Shown one piece after another: positions 8,315 to 14,732 of a stretch of 35,769 nt of DNA (position 1 is the first letter of the stretch; each line of letters begins with the position of its first letter). The notes beneath the pieces are model-generated. The model had not been told where the DNA came from. It ran no database searches and saw only the letters and a list, made by a program, of their open reading frames with translations. The position numbers and the translations under genes were made by a program. Source of the stretch: Paenibacillus koleovorans NBRC 103111 (lineage in GTDB: Bacteria; Bacillota; Bacilli; Paenibacillales; NBRC-103111); contig NZ_BIMA01000072.1 of assembly GCF_004000845.1 (NCBI RefSeq), positions 1 to 35,769 on the forward strand, in the 5' to 3' direction.

Positions 8315-8536
8315 ATGCCGTATTTTATTGGCTACAAAGGGAAAAAGCTGGGGCAGGCGCTATCCAGACCCGATGCCGAAGAGAAGCTAAAGCAACTGAG
8401 CCGCTGCTTCAATCAACTCGAGATCATTCAAGAGGCGAATGCCTCGGACGAGCTGCAAAGCACCCGGATAGACCAGCTGTCGGCCGCTTTTATTCATCCC
8501 ATTTACGAGAGTACCCTTTATTCAGAGCGTAGATAA
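8315..8536 (+). CDS. Small protein of unknown function (73 aa)
   Basis: The ATG is preceded by GGGAAGGTGA at good spacing. The product is charged and mainly helical (KLGQALSRPDAEEKLKQLS..NQLEIIQEANASDELQSTRIDQL) with no membrane segment, Cys cluster or known motif. Its last 47 bases overlap the end of a convergent minus-strand micro-gene. The 171 bases between mobA and this ORF hold only a short GTCCGG/CCGGAC inverted repeat. Confidence 0.55.
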   Translation: MPYFIGYKGKKLGQALSRPDAEEKLKQLSRCFNQLEIIQEANASDELQSTRIDQLSAAFIHPIYESTLYSERR

Positions 8537-8591
8537 AAATCCAGATAATCGCGATCGTAATGATCCCGAGCAGAATCCATACTCCGGTCAC
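8490..8591 (-). CDS. Single-pass membrane micro-protein (33 aa)
   Basis: Starts at GTG 8591 behind AGGCAGGG. The protein is a hydrophobic helix, TGVWILLGIITIAIIWIFIY, followed by a basic juxtamembrane tail, ALNKGYSRKWDE. The clear membrane-anchor pattern is unlikely by chance. It lies tail-to-tail with the 73-aa gene and overlaps it by 47 bases. An in-frame extension runs far upstream without protein-like sequence, so only the last 33 codons are accepted. Function unknown. Confidence 0.5.
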   Translation of the reverse strand: MTGVWILLGIITIAIIWIFIYALNKGYSRKWDE

Positions 8592-8735
8592 GGCGAATCC
8601 CTGCCTTTCTAATTCAAGTCGGTCGGTGCAGCAGGCACCCTTTCCACTATACACGAATCGAGTGCAAATAGGTATAAGCGAAGCGCATTCGGGGGAAAAG
8701 ATGGATAGGTCATTTCCGTCAAGGAGGAGAAGCAG

Positions 8736-9053
8736 GTGCAGAAAAAAACGTATTACGTATCGGTGCAGGCGGGGGATGTGCTGGAGGATAAGGAAGCGGC
8801 TGCATTCGAGTTCGAGATCGAGGCGACGGATGAGCAAGTATCGAGGCTGCAGGAAGCGATGGACGAATGGCAGCAGGCGGACAGCCACTCGGTCGCTACA
8901 TTGTTCAACTACATGTCGGACGAGTCGCCGGACAATGAGAAGATGGACGATTACGATGTGGGGCTTCATTACATCTACGGGTTGATTCATGAGATGGGAA
9001 CCGAGGAAACGCGGAAGCATATCGAGAGCATGGGTGTGCTGGACAACGATTGA
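8736..9053 (+). CDS. Conserved hypothetical acidic protein (105 aa)
   Basis: The GTG start follows AAGGAGGAGAAGCAG, an optimal RBS. The protein opens with a beta-type segment (KKTYYVSVQAGDVLE), then an alternating region FEFEIEATDEQVSRLQEAMDEW, and is strongly acidic (DESPDNEKMDDYD). It ends in a helix (TEETRKHIESMGVLDND). No membrane segment or known catalytic motif. It is transcribed alone and closed by its own terminator. Confidence 0.7.
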   Translation: MQKKTYYVSVQAGDVLEDKEAAAFEFEIEATDEQVSRLQEAMDEWQQADSHSVATLFNYMSDESPDNEKMDDYDVGLHYIYGLIHEMGTEETRKHIESMGVLDND

Positions 9054-9076
9054 ACCAGTGAAAAAAACGCGCAAGG

Positions 9077-9121
9077 ACCGCCGGCAGATGAGGGGTAGCT
9101 CTCTAGCTGGGCGGTTTTTTT
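9077..9121 (+). terminator. Terminator after the 105-aa gene
   Basis: ACCGCC pairs with GGCGGT around a partly self-paired interior (AGCT..AGCT), followed by seven T. Confidence 0.7.
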
Positions 9122-9174
9122 GCATGAGTTGTTCGAGTGCGCCTGCTGCGAGCTCTACCCGACCGGGACGTTCC

Positions 9175-9203
9175 TTGACGCTAAGCGCCGCGGGGGATAA
9201 ACT
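9175..9203 (+). promoter_or_regulatory. Promoter of the 46-aa/DUF86/SufR-like operon
   Basis: TTGACG (9175-9180), 17 bases, TAAACT (9198-9203). Confidence 0.55.
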
Positions 9204-9259
9204 GGACAAGAGGATAGATGAGCTTCGGATTTCTAGCGCGAAAGGTAGAGGAGAACGAT

Positions 9260-9400
9260 ATGTACGGGTTGCCGCTGGCCGCGAAGGTCGACATGAAGGA
9301 CGTAGGCGAAGCCATGTTCTTCGTTATGGTGGTCGTCATCACTTTCATCGTCCTGATCATGTGGACGAAGATGAGCAAGAAAAAACGGATGAAGAAATAG
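9260..9400 (+). CDS. Small single-pass membrane protein (46 aa)
   Basis: ATG 9260 is preceded by GAGGAGAACGAT, a better RBS than that of the in-frame ATG at 9218. The protein has a short N-terminus (MYGLPLAAKVDMKDVGEA), one long hydrophobic helix (MFFVMVVVITFIVLIMW) and a very basic tail (TKMSKKKRMKK), predicting a cytoplasmic C-terminus. First gene of a tight operon: 17 bases before the DUF86 gene. No family recognised. Confidence 0.6.
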   Translation: MYGLPLAAKVDMKDVGEAMFFVMVVVITFIVLIMWTKMSKKKRMKK

Positions 9401-9417
9401 CCATTAGGAGCTTGCCG

Positions 9418-9861
9418 ATGTATTACGTAAACGAAGAACAAATCGAACTGCGGATGGCGATGATCCCGGTCATCGCGGACGCTTGCGCGTCGATTCGCAA
9501 GGATTCCCGCGGAGCGGCCGAGCTGTCGCTTTTGGCGAAGCTGGCCCAGGAGCGTGTGCTGCATCTGGCGATCGAGCTGGTGACCGATGTAGGGAGCCTG
9601 CTTATCGACGGCTTCCTGCTGCGGGATGCGAGCAGCTACGAGGACATTATCGAGATTTTGCGCGTCGAGGGCGTATTCGCGGAACAGGACGCCGAGCTGC
9701 TGCTCGAGCTGGTCCGGTTGCGCAGGCCTCTGGTGCAGGAATATATGACGTGGAGTGCAAGGGAGCTGCATCCACTGGTCGACCGGCTTCCGCAGCTGCT
9801 GCCTGCATTCGAGAGCAGCGTGCGCCGGTTCATGGAACGGGAGCTCGGCCGGACGAGCTGA
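9418..9861 (+). CDS. DUF86 / HepT-like fold protein (YutE type) lacking the catalytic His
   Basis: 147 aa, all-helical; the fold matches DUF86 (HepT-like) proteins such as B. subtilis YutE: ERVLHLAIELVTDVGSLLID, SYEDIIEILRVEGV and LLLELVRLRRPLVQEYM. HepT toxins carry R-x4-H-x-Y as RNase motif. Here the aligned residues are R102, Q107 and Y109, so Gln replaces His. No MNT-type nucleotidyltransferase antitoxin is adjacent, so this is probably not a toxin-antitoxin pair. RBS TTAGGAG. It sits 30 bases before the TTG start of the SufR-like regulator, suggesting coupled expression. Confidence 0.75.
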   Translation: MYYVNEEQIELRMAMIPVIADACASIRKDSRGAAELSLLAKLAQERVLHLAIELVTDVGSLLIDGFLLRDASSYEDIIEILRVEGVFAEQDAELLLELVRLRRPLVQEYMTWSARELHPLVDRLPQLLPAFESSVRRFMERELGRTS

Positions 9862-9891
9862 TTCGTGTCGTACAGAGAGGGGGCGGGCCGA

Positions 9892-10536
9892 TTGGAGCAA
9901 GATACATCTACGAGAAGAACGATATTGACGATGCTGAAGACGTCCGGCCCCCTGCACGTGAGCGAGATGGCGAAGCGTCTCGGCGTGACGGAGATGGCGG
10001 TGCGCCGCCACCTGCAGACACTGGAGCGGGACGCTCTGATCGAATCGACGCTTGTCCGCCAGCCGATGGGACGGCCCTTGCACGTGTACCGGCTGACCGA
10101 ACGCGCCGACGACCTGTTTCCAAAGAACTACCATGTGCTGGCGCTGGATTTGCTTCTCGAGCTGTCGGACGACGAGGGCGAGGAGCGGATCGACCGGCTG
10201 TTCGAGAAGCGTCGCGACAAGCTGGCGAGCAAATACGCCGCCGCCATGAAGGCGAAGCCGCTTGAAGAGAAGGTAGCCGCCCTCGCAGAGATCCAGAATG
10301 CGAACGGTTATATGGTGGAGTGGCAGAGGGGCGAGGCCGGCGAATATGTGCTCGAGGAGTACAATTGTCCGATTTCGCAAGTCGCCAGGCAGTTCAACCA
10401 GGCTTGCCGCTGCGAGCGGGAGCTGTTCGAGCGGCTGCTGGAAGCGGAGGTCGAGCAGAAGGAATGTATGGCCAAGGGCGGCGGCAAATGCGTATACGTC
10501 ATTCAGCAGCCGGTCGAAGGCGAGGAAGGCAAATAA
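9892..10536 (+). CDS. SufR-like winged-helix transcriptional regulator with C-terminal Cys cluster
   Basis: 214 aa from TTG 9892, which has GAGAGGGGGC at proper spacing; an in-frame GTG at 9865 lacks an RBS. The N-terminal winged helix (about 8-70) reads RRTILTMLKTSGPLHVSEMAKRLG with recognition helix TEMAVRRHLQTLERD. The C-terminal part has Cys at 159, 172, 174, 192 and 200 (NCPISQVARQFNQAC, ECMAKGGGKC). This resembles the Fe-S-binding layout of SufR-family regulators, which sense cluster or redox status and control iron-sulfur biogenesis. No suf genes are present here; the targets are unknown. It is last in its operon, before a terminator. Confidence 0.75.
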   Translation: MEQDTSTRRTILTMLKTSGPLHVSEMAKRLGVTEMAVRRHLQTLERDALIESTLVRQPMGRPLHVYRLTERADDLFPKNYHVLALDLLLELSDDEGEERIDRLFEKRRDKLASKYAAAMKAKPLEEKVAALAEIQNANGYMVEWQRGEAGEYVLEEYNCPISQVARQFNQACRCERELFERLLEAEVEQKECMAKGGGKCVYVIQQPVEGEEGK

Positions 10537-10567
10537 GGCGAGTCCCGTCGAGGGCTCGCCTTTTGTT
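10537..10567 (+). terminator. Terminator of the SufR-like operon
   Basis: GGCGAG..CCC pairs with GGG.CTCGCC (one bulged T), followed by TTTTGTT. Confidence 0.75.
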
Positions 10568-10578
10568 ATGGGGCTTGA

Positions 10579-11226
10579 CTACTGCGGCCGGTACTGCCGG
10601 ATCCGCTCGGTCAACGCGGAGGCTTTTTCCGTGATCCAGCCGAAGTTGCCCGCTTCGATTTCCTTCAAGTTGATCAGCGACCCGCCGATACCGACCGCGT
10701 AACAGCCGATGCGCAGGAAGTCCTGGATGTTGTCCGTGCTGACCCCGCCTACGGCGATCATGGGGATGTGGTTCAGCGGACCTTGCAGTTCTTTCAAATA
10801 TGTAATACCCAGGCTTGCGCTAGGGAATATTTTGACGGCCGTTGCCCCCGCTTTCCATGCTCGTACAATCTCCGTCGGCGTCAATGCGCCTGGATAGATC
10901 GGCACTCGCCGCTCCGCGCAGTACCGGATTACTTCCTCGTCCGTGTTAGGCGTAACGATGAATGACGCCCCCGCCTCGATCGCCAGCCTGGCATCCGCCA
11001 GATCAAGCACCGTCCCCGCTCCTATGTACATACGATCGCCGTATGTCTCCTGCAGCGAGCGAATCATAGCCGGTGCGCCTTCCGTATTGAGCGTCACCTC
11101 CATGACCGTGATCCCGCCCGCCAGCAGAGCTTCCGCCACCGCTTGAATATGCTGCTCCTTGACCCCGCGTATAATCGTAACGATTCGCGTCGCTTCCAAC
11201 TGCTCCAGTCCTTGCTCCTGATTCAT
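10579..11226 (-). CDS. eda: 2-dehydro-3-deoxy-phosphogluconate (KDPG) / 4-hydroxy-2-oxoglutarate aldolase
   Basis: 215 aa, normal length. A class I aldolase cleaving KDPG to pyruvate and glyceraldehyde 3-phosphate. It shows VTIIRG, VMEVTLNT (catalytic E43), FIVTPNTD, IPIYPGALTPTEI-like strand and AVKIFPSASLG with the Schiff-base Lys (K132), plus AVGGVSTDNI. The start is taken as ATG 11226 behind GAGGAGCGG. The upstream ATG 11250 would lie only about 10 bases after the likely transcription start, because a perfect TATAAT sits at 11268-11263. It is divergent from the AraC regulator, a plausible control partner. A PfkB kinase lies 6 kb away. Confidence 0.9.
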   Translation of the reverse strand: MNQEQGLEQLEATRIVTIIRGVKEQHIQAVAEALLAGGITVMEVTLNTEGAPAMIRSLQETYGDRMYIGAGTVLDLADARLAIEAGASFIVTPNTDEEVIRYCAERRVPIYPGALTPTEIVRAWKAGATAVKIFPSASLGITYLKELQGPLNHIPMIAVGGVSTDNIQDFLRIGCYAVGIGGSLINLKEIEAGNFGWITEKASALTERIRQYRPQ

Positions 11227-11369
11227 TTGCCGATTCCGCTCCTCTTCCATTGAGTTACCCGTATTATAGCACAAACGCAGGGAGGCCAAGCTTGAATTGT
11301 AGATGCGCTAGGCATACAATGGACGAAGAGCGTGCGGAAGCGCGTACAAGCGAGGAAGGGGAGCGGGAG

Positions 11370-12248
11370 ATGAAGCATCGGCCGATTGCGCTGCCGGACA
11401 GCGGCGTGTCTTTATACGAAAGCAAGCATCGAGAAGGCGACCGGATCGATTCGCACCATCATTCCGTACACCAAGTCCTGTTTGCGCTGGAGGGGAACGG
11501 GAAAATAACGGTGGACGGCAAGACATACGAGTTCACAATGAATCACGCCGTCGTCCTCGTCCCGAATTCATTGCATTCGATCACCTCCGATGACAAATTA
11601 ACGCTGCTCGTCTTGGCTTTCGACAGTCTGAAGTTGGACAGCCCGGTGCGGATGGAAATGCTGGATCGGTATTTCCCGCACTCCACCTATATTCAGTTGA
11701 ACGGCTTCACCTCCGGCGAGCCGCGGCAGCTGCTGCGCAAAATGCTGTTCGAGCAGTCCCGCTCCGACACGCTCGGCGATTGGGCGATGCGGGTCTATTT
11801 GCTGGAGCTGCTGCTTCTGCTGGCGCGCTCCAAGCATCCTACGCCGATCAACGATTCCAACCAGCTGCGGGCCGAGCGGGTTCGCTCTTATATCGACATG
11901 AACTATTATGAGCCCTTGCAGTCCGTCGATCTGGGGTCGAAGCTGGGGCTCAGTACGAGGCATGTGAATCAAATATTCAAGGACCGGTACCAGTTGACCC
12001 CGACGCAATATTTGACCGAGGTGCGAGTTCAGGTGGCACAAAAGCTGCTGATGGAGACGGATAAAGACATCGTGACTATCTGCTTCGAGGTCGGCTATGA
12101 GAATTTATCGACCTTCTACCGCACATTCAAGGGCGTTGTGAACGTGTCGCCGAATCAATACCGCAAGGTGAACAAGGAACGCAGCGCCGAGAACTTATAT
12201 CCAGACGGCGTTCCGACCGCGTTAGAACAGGTGAACGACGATGAGTGA
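11370..12248 (+). CDS. AraC family transcriptional regulator with cupin sensor domain
   Basis: 292 aa from ATG 11370 (RBS AAGGGGAGCGGGAG); upstream in-frame ATGs lack RBS. The N-terminal cupin carries SHHHSVHQVLFALEGNGKITVDGKTYEF, a metal or sugar-binding type barrel. The C-terminal double helix-turn-helix (about 190-280) shows VDLGSKLGLSTRHVNQIFKDRY and the signature DIVTICFEVGYENLSTFYRTFKGVVNVSPNQYRK. Such proteins usually activate sugar genes. The divergent eda gene is the natural candidate target. Its stop overlaps the ATG of a degraded downstream gene (ATGAGTGA). Confidence 0.9.
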   Translation: MKHRPIALPDSGVSLYESKHREGDRIDSHHHSVHQVLFALEGNGKITVDGKTYEFTMNHAVVLVPNSLHSITSDDKLTLLVLAFDSLKLDSPVRMEMLDRYFPHSTYIQLNGFTSGEPRQLLRKMLFEQSRSDTLGDWAMRVYLLELLLLLARSKHPTPINDSNQLRAERVRSYIDMNYYEPLQSVDLGSKLGLSTRHVNQIFKDRYQLTPTQYLTEVRVQVAQKLLMETDKDIVTICFEVGYENLSTFYRTFKGVVNVSPNQYRKVNKERSAENLYPDGVPTALEQVNDDE

Positions 12249-12405
12249 GCTTGCGACAAGCAGCAGCAGCGGCTGAAGGCGGACGGCTACCCGGTGCTAA
12301 GAGCATGCTGCCTCCCAATACGAAGGCGACCGGCTCGACTGCGAGCTGCCCGGCTTCGAGGAGACGCTGGCTCGCGCGGTAGCGGATATTCATGCCCCTT
12401 TCTGA
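12241..12405 (+). pseudogene. Frameshifted remnant of a short gene coupled to the AraC gene
   Basis: A start ATG overlaps the AraC stop and opens the +1-class frame (MSELA), which stops at 12274. A protein-like reading continues in the neighbouring frame (DKQQQRLKADGYPVLRA), then returns to the first frame for QYEGDRLDCELPGFEETLARAVADIH and a TGA at 12403. Two compensating single-base changes, the second near 12306, would restore one product of about 54 aa. The family is not recognised. Sequencing error is the alternative to decay. Confidence 0.45.
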
Positions 12406-12423
12406 GCGAGGGGCTGTTTTTTT
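12394..12423 (+). terminator. Terminator after the AraC unit
   Basis: GCCCCT / AGGGGC hairpin with a nine-base loop and a long T run; its left arm lies inside the end of the relic reading frame. Confidence 0.8.
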
Positions 12424-12433
12424 GCCGGGAGTT

Positions 12434-12463
12434 GTGTCAAAATGGGCGCCCGCGACTTATAAT
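12434..12463 (+). promoter_or_regulatory. Promoter of ytxG-ytxH
   Basis: GTGTCA (12434-12439), 18 bases, perfect TATAAT (12458-12463). The leader to the ATG at 12553 is about 80 bases. Confidence 0.5.
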
Positions 12464-12552
12464 GGAAGTAAGAAATGGGCATTCGTCTAGAACCAATGGA
12501 AACTGTACGATTGACAACCGAGTATCGAAACCGCCGAAATGAGGGGAAGCGA

Positions 12553-13032
12553 ATGATTTGGCAAATTAGCGTCGCTTGCATCGCAGTCGCATTTATCGCG
12601 TTGGTCGGTTATGCAATAGCCGCACTGCAGACCGCCCGCGCTTCCATGAAGCAGATGAACCAGACCTTGGAGCGTATGGAGCTCAAGCTGGAAGACATGT
12701 CCTCACAGACGGTAAAGGTCATGCAAGCCGCACAGCAAGTGACGGAAGACGTGCATGGGAAAATGAAGTCGCTAGACTCGTTGTTCCAGTCGATCGGTCA
12801 AGTGGGTGAATCGGTAGCGCAAGTGACGAGCTCCGTCAAGCAGGTTTCGGCAACGGTTTCGCAATCCGTCCGGAAGGCCGGCCAATCGGTGGAAACTCGG
12901 CAGACACGCGTCTCTGATGCGATCGAGTGGGCGGCATGGGGCGTACAGGTGTGGCAAAAGTGGCAGCAGCGCAAGCAGGATAAGACGATACAACCCAAAC
13001 CTACGATGGAAAGGGATGATTCGCATGTCTAA
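12553..13032 (+). CDS. ytxG: DUF948 domain protein (YtxG-like)
   Basis: 159 aa from ATG 12553 behind GAGGGGAAGCG. One N-terminal membrane helix (residues 3-24, IWQISVACIAVAFIALVGYAI) is followed by a long helical, coiled-coil region (about 28-120; MKQMNQTLERMELKLEDMSSQ) and a basic tail. This is the DUF948 arrangement of B. subtilis YtxG, whose operon also encodes YtxH. The next gene starts inside its last codons (8-base overlap), matching that order; no ytxJ homologue follows. In Bacillus these are stress or transition-phase genes; the molecular role is unknown. Confidence 0.8.
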   Translation: MIWQISVACIAVAFIALVGYAIAALQTARASMKQMNQTLERMELKLEDMSSQTVKVMQAAQQVTEDVHGKMKSLDSLFQSIGQVGESVAQVTSSVKQVSATVSQSVRKAGQSVETRQTRVSDAIEWAAWGVQVWQKWQQRKQDKTIQPKPTMERDDSHV

Positions 13033-13408
13033 CTCTGAATCGGGTGGAAGAGGGAAAGATTTTCTGGTAGGCGCTGTAATCGGGAGTGTACTGGGAGCCA
13101 TCACGGCATTGCTGCTCGCTCCGAAATCCGGCAAGGAGCTGCGCGCCGACTTGTCGGAGCAAGTGTCGAACGTGAGCGAGAAAACGCAGCAGATCGCGTC
13201 GGAAGTGAGCAACCGCACGCAAGGCATCGTGAAGCAAGTGTCCTCGCATACGGGGGACTGGGTGCAGAAGGCGAAGGAAGTGGCCAGCAGCGTAAGCGAG
13301 GAAGTGCGCGCCTGGAAGGATGCCCGTCATGAAGTGGCGGCGACGAGCGAGGAATTGATGCCGGCAGACGCCGAAGTGCTGCTGCCGAAGGATATGAAGC
13401 GCGAGTAG
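13025..13408 (+). CDS. ytxH: YtxH-like protein
   Basis: 127 aa. The YtxH signature is clear: a glycine-zipper membrane segment (FLVGAVIGSVLGAITALLLA, residues 13-32) ending in APKSGKELRADL. An amphipathic helical tail follows, rich in Val, Ser and Gln repeats (SEQVSNVSEKTQQIASEVS). The start overlaps the ytxG stop by 8 bases, with AAAGGGATG upstream, indicating translational coupling. A strong terminator follows. Confidence 0.85.
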   Translation: MSNSESGGRGKDFLVGAVIGSVLGAITALLLAPKSGKELRADLSEQVSNVSEKTQQIASEVSNRTQGIVKQVSSHTGDWVQKAKEVASSVSEEVRAWKDARHEVAATSEELMPADAEVLLPKDMKRE

Positions 13409-13425
13409 GGAGAGGGATAGGCGGA

Positions 13426-13472
13426 AGAAGCCTTCAAACCCACATGGGATGTGGTTTTGAAGGCTTCTTTTT
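13426..13472 (+). terminator. Strong terminator between ytxH and the convergent glycosidase gene
   Basis: AGAAGCCTTCAAA pairs with TTTGAAGGCTTCT, extended by CCCACAT/ATGTGG inside, followed by T5. The convergent glycosidase gene ends at 13484. A-rich sequence flanks the other side only weakly. Confidence 0.8.
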
Positions 13473-13483
13473 CACGTGCTGAC

Positions 13484-14620
13484 TCACCACTTCGACGGGT
13501 CGATCTGCGAGATGTCGAGCCCTTCCCAGATGTTCTTGATGTCGGCCGTTGCCGGATCGTCGAATACCAGGAACGCCGTCGGCAGGTAGCGCTCGCCGTG
13601 CGGGCTGGCCGGTTTGTTGACGATCTCGTTGTTGTGCACGAGCACGGTCGAGGAGCCGCCGTCGAGGTTGGCGGCAATAATCGCCCCGCGATCTAGGAAC
13701 AGCTTCTGGATGTCGAACAGCGTGGCGCCGATGCTGTGCGTCTGCCGACCGTCGATGATCGCGAACATGATCGTGCCGTCTTCCTTCTGCGCCATGCATG
13801 TGCGGGGGGCGATGCCCCAGCCGTCGGCCTGGTTTTTCACAAGTCCCTTGCCATCGACGATGAATTTCGGCGTGAACGTGACCGCCTCCTGTATACCCAT
13901 CTCCCGCATCTGCTTCGGCGTGTAGCGGCCCGCCACCATCCGCCCGTCCTTATCGATGCCGACGATGTTCGTCGGGGTACTGTCGTCGCCGTCATAATAA
14001 TACACCTTGCCGCGCGAGATGACGATGCCGGTCGGCTGGAAGCCGTTGCCCTCCCAGTTCGGATCCACGAACCCGCCGGCATTGACGCCGAGCAGAGCAC
14101 CGGTCCGCTTCACCATGCTGGACACCTTTTCGCCTTTGCCGATTTTGCCGGGTACGCCCAGGCGGATCTTCTTCGGATCGGAGATCGACACGATGTAGCC
14201 GCTGAATTTGCCCTCGCTCACCGGTTCGATTTCGATCAGCTTCTTCTCCTGAACGGCCAAATCGGTCACCGAAGGGATATGCACCGGAATGGTGCTCACG
14301 ACCTGGGACATTTCCTCGAACTGCTTCGTGTACTTCGATACTTGGCGCTCCAGGCCCTCGTTGCCGATCAAATATTTGGCCCAGTGGCGGTGCTGCGTCG
14401 TAATCAGAGTATCCGCCATCATATAGCGCAGATTCGTGCCGGAGGCCGTGAAGAAAAACCAGGCCGCGAACAACAGGCTGACGCCGAACAAGCTTAAACT
14501 GAACATGCCGATCAGGCGAAGCCAGAGGCGCCTCCGTTTCGGCTTCGGATTCGGTGTCGAAGGGCGGACGCCGCTGCGACTAGAGCCGGTATCGCCGAGT
14601 GGTTGTGTTTTCGTTTCCAT
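13484..14620 (-). CDS. Membrane-anchored phosphodiester glycosidase family protein (NAGPA domain)
   Basis: 378 aa. A basic, Pro-rich cytoplasmic tail (PNPKPKRRRLWLRL) precedes one membrane helix (about 33-58, IGMFSLSLFGVSLLFAAWFFF), so the rest is extracytoplasmic. The NAGPA-type domain occupies about 165-375, with LLGVNAGGFVDPNW, TPKFIVDGKGLV, RTCMAQKEDGTIMFAIIDGR and ANLDGGSSTVLVHNNEIVNKPAS. The family cleaves sugars from phosphodiester linkages, in bacteria probably in wall polymers or exopolysaccharide. The start has AAAGGGGAACGC. An ECF-type promoter (14704-14731) suggests envelope-stress control. Substrate unknown. Confidence 0.85.
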   Translation of the reverse strand: METKTQPLGDTGSSRSGVRPSTPNPKPKRRRLWLRLIGMFSLSLFGVSLLFAAWFFFTASGTNLRYMMADTLITTQHRHWAKYLIGNEGLERQVSKYTKQFEEMSQVVSTIPVHIPSVTDLAVQEKKLIEIEPVSEGKFSGYIVSISDPKKIRLGVPGKIGKGEKVSSMVKRTGALLGVNAGGFVDPNWEGNGFQPTGIVISRGKVYYYDGDDSTPTNIVGIDKDGRMVAGRYTPKQMREMGIQEAVTFTPKFIVDGKGLVKNQADGWGIAPRTCMAQKEDGTIMFAIIDGRQTHSIGATLFDIQKLFLDRGAIIAANLDGGSSTVLVHNNEIVNKPASPHGERYLPTAFLVFDDPATADIKNIWEGLDISQIDPSKW

Positions 14621-14703
14621 GCGTTCCCCTTTCCCAGTAAAACACTTATGCCCATCACACGAACGGGAATAATGGCAAGTTTGGTAAGAAAGCTTCCTAC
14701 ATA

Positions 14704-14731
14704 TAGACGGACAGTTACCGGAAAAGTTTCA
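14704..14731 (-). promoter_or_regulatory. ECF sigma factor-type promoter of the phosphodiester glycosidase
   Basis: On the minus strand TGAAAC (14731-14726), exactly 16 bases, then CGTCTA (14709-14704). This is the -35/-10 pattern known for Bacillus ECF sigma factors (TGAAAC-N16-CGTA/CGTC). It lies between the GGDEF/EAL stop and the glycosidase start. No sigma-A-like alternative was seen in the gap. Confidence 0.6.
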
Positions 14732-14732
14732 A

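Noticed and set aside
9418-9861. MNT-HepT toxin-antitoxin module
   Set aside because: No nucleotidyltransferase gene adjoins it and the catalytic His is absent.
11319-11369. Upstream ATG for the AraC regulator
   Set aside because: No RBS in front of it and the extra residues are Glu/Arg-rich without cupin similarity; ATG 11370 has a clear RBS.
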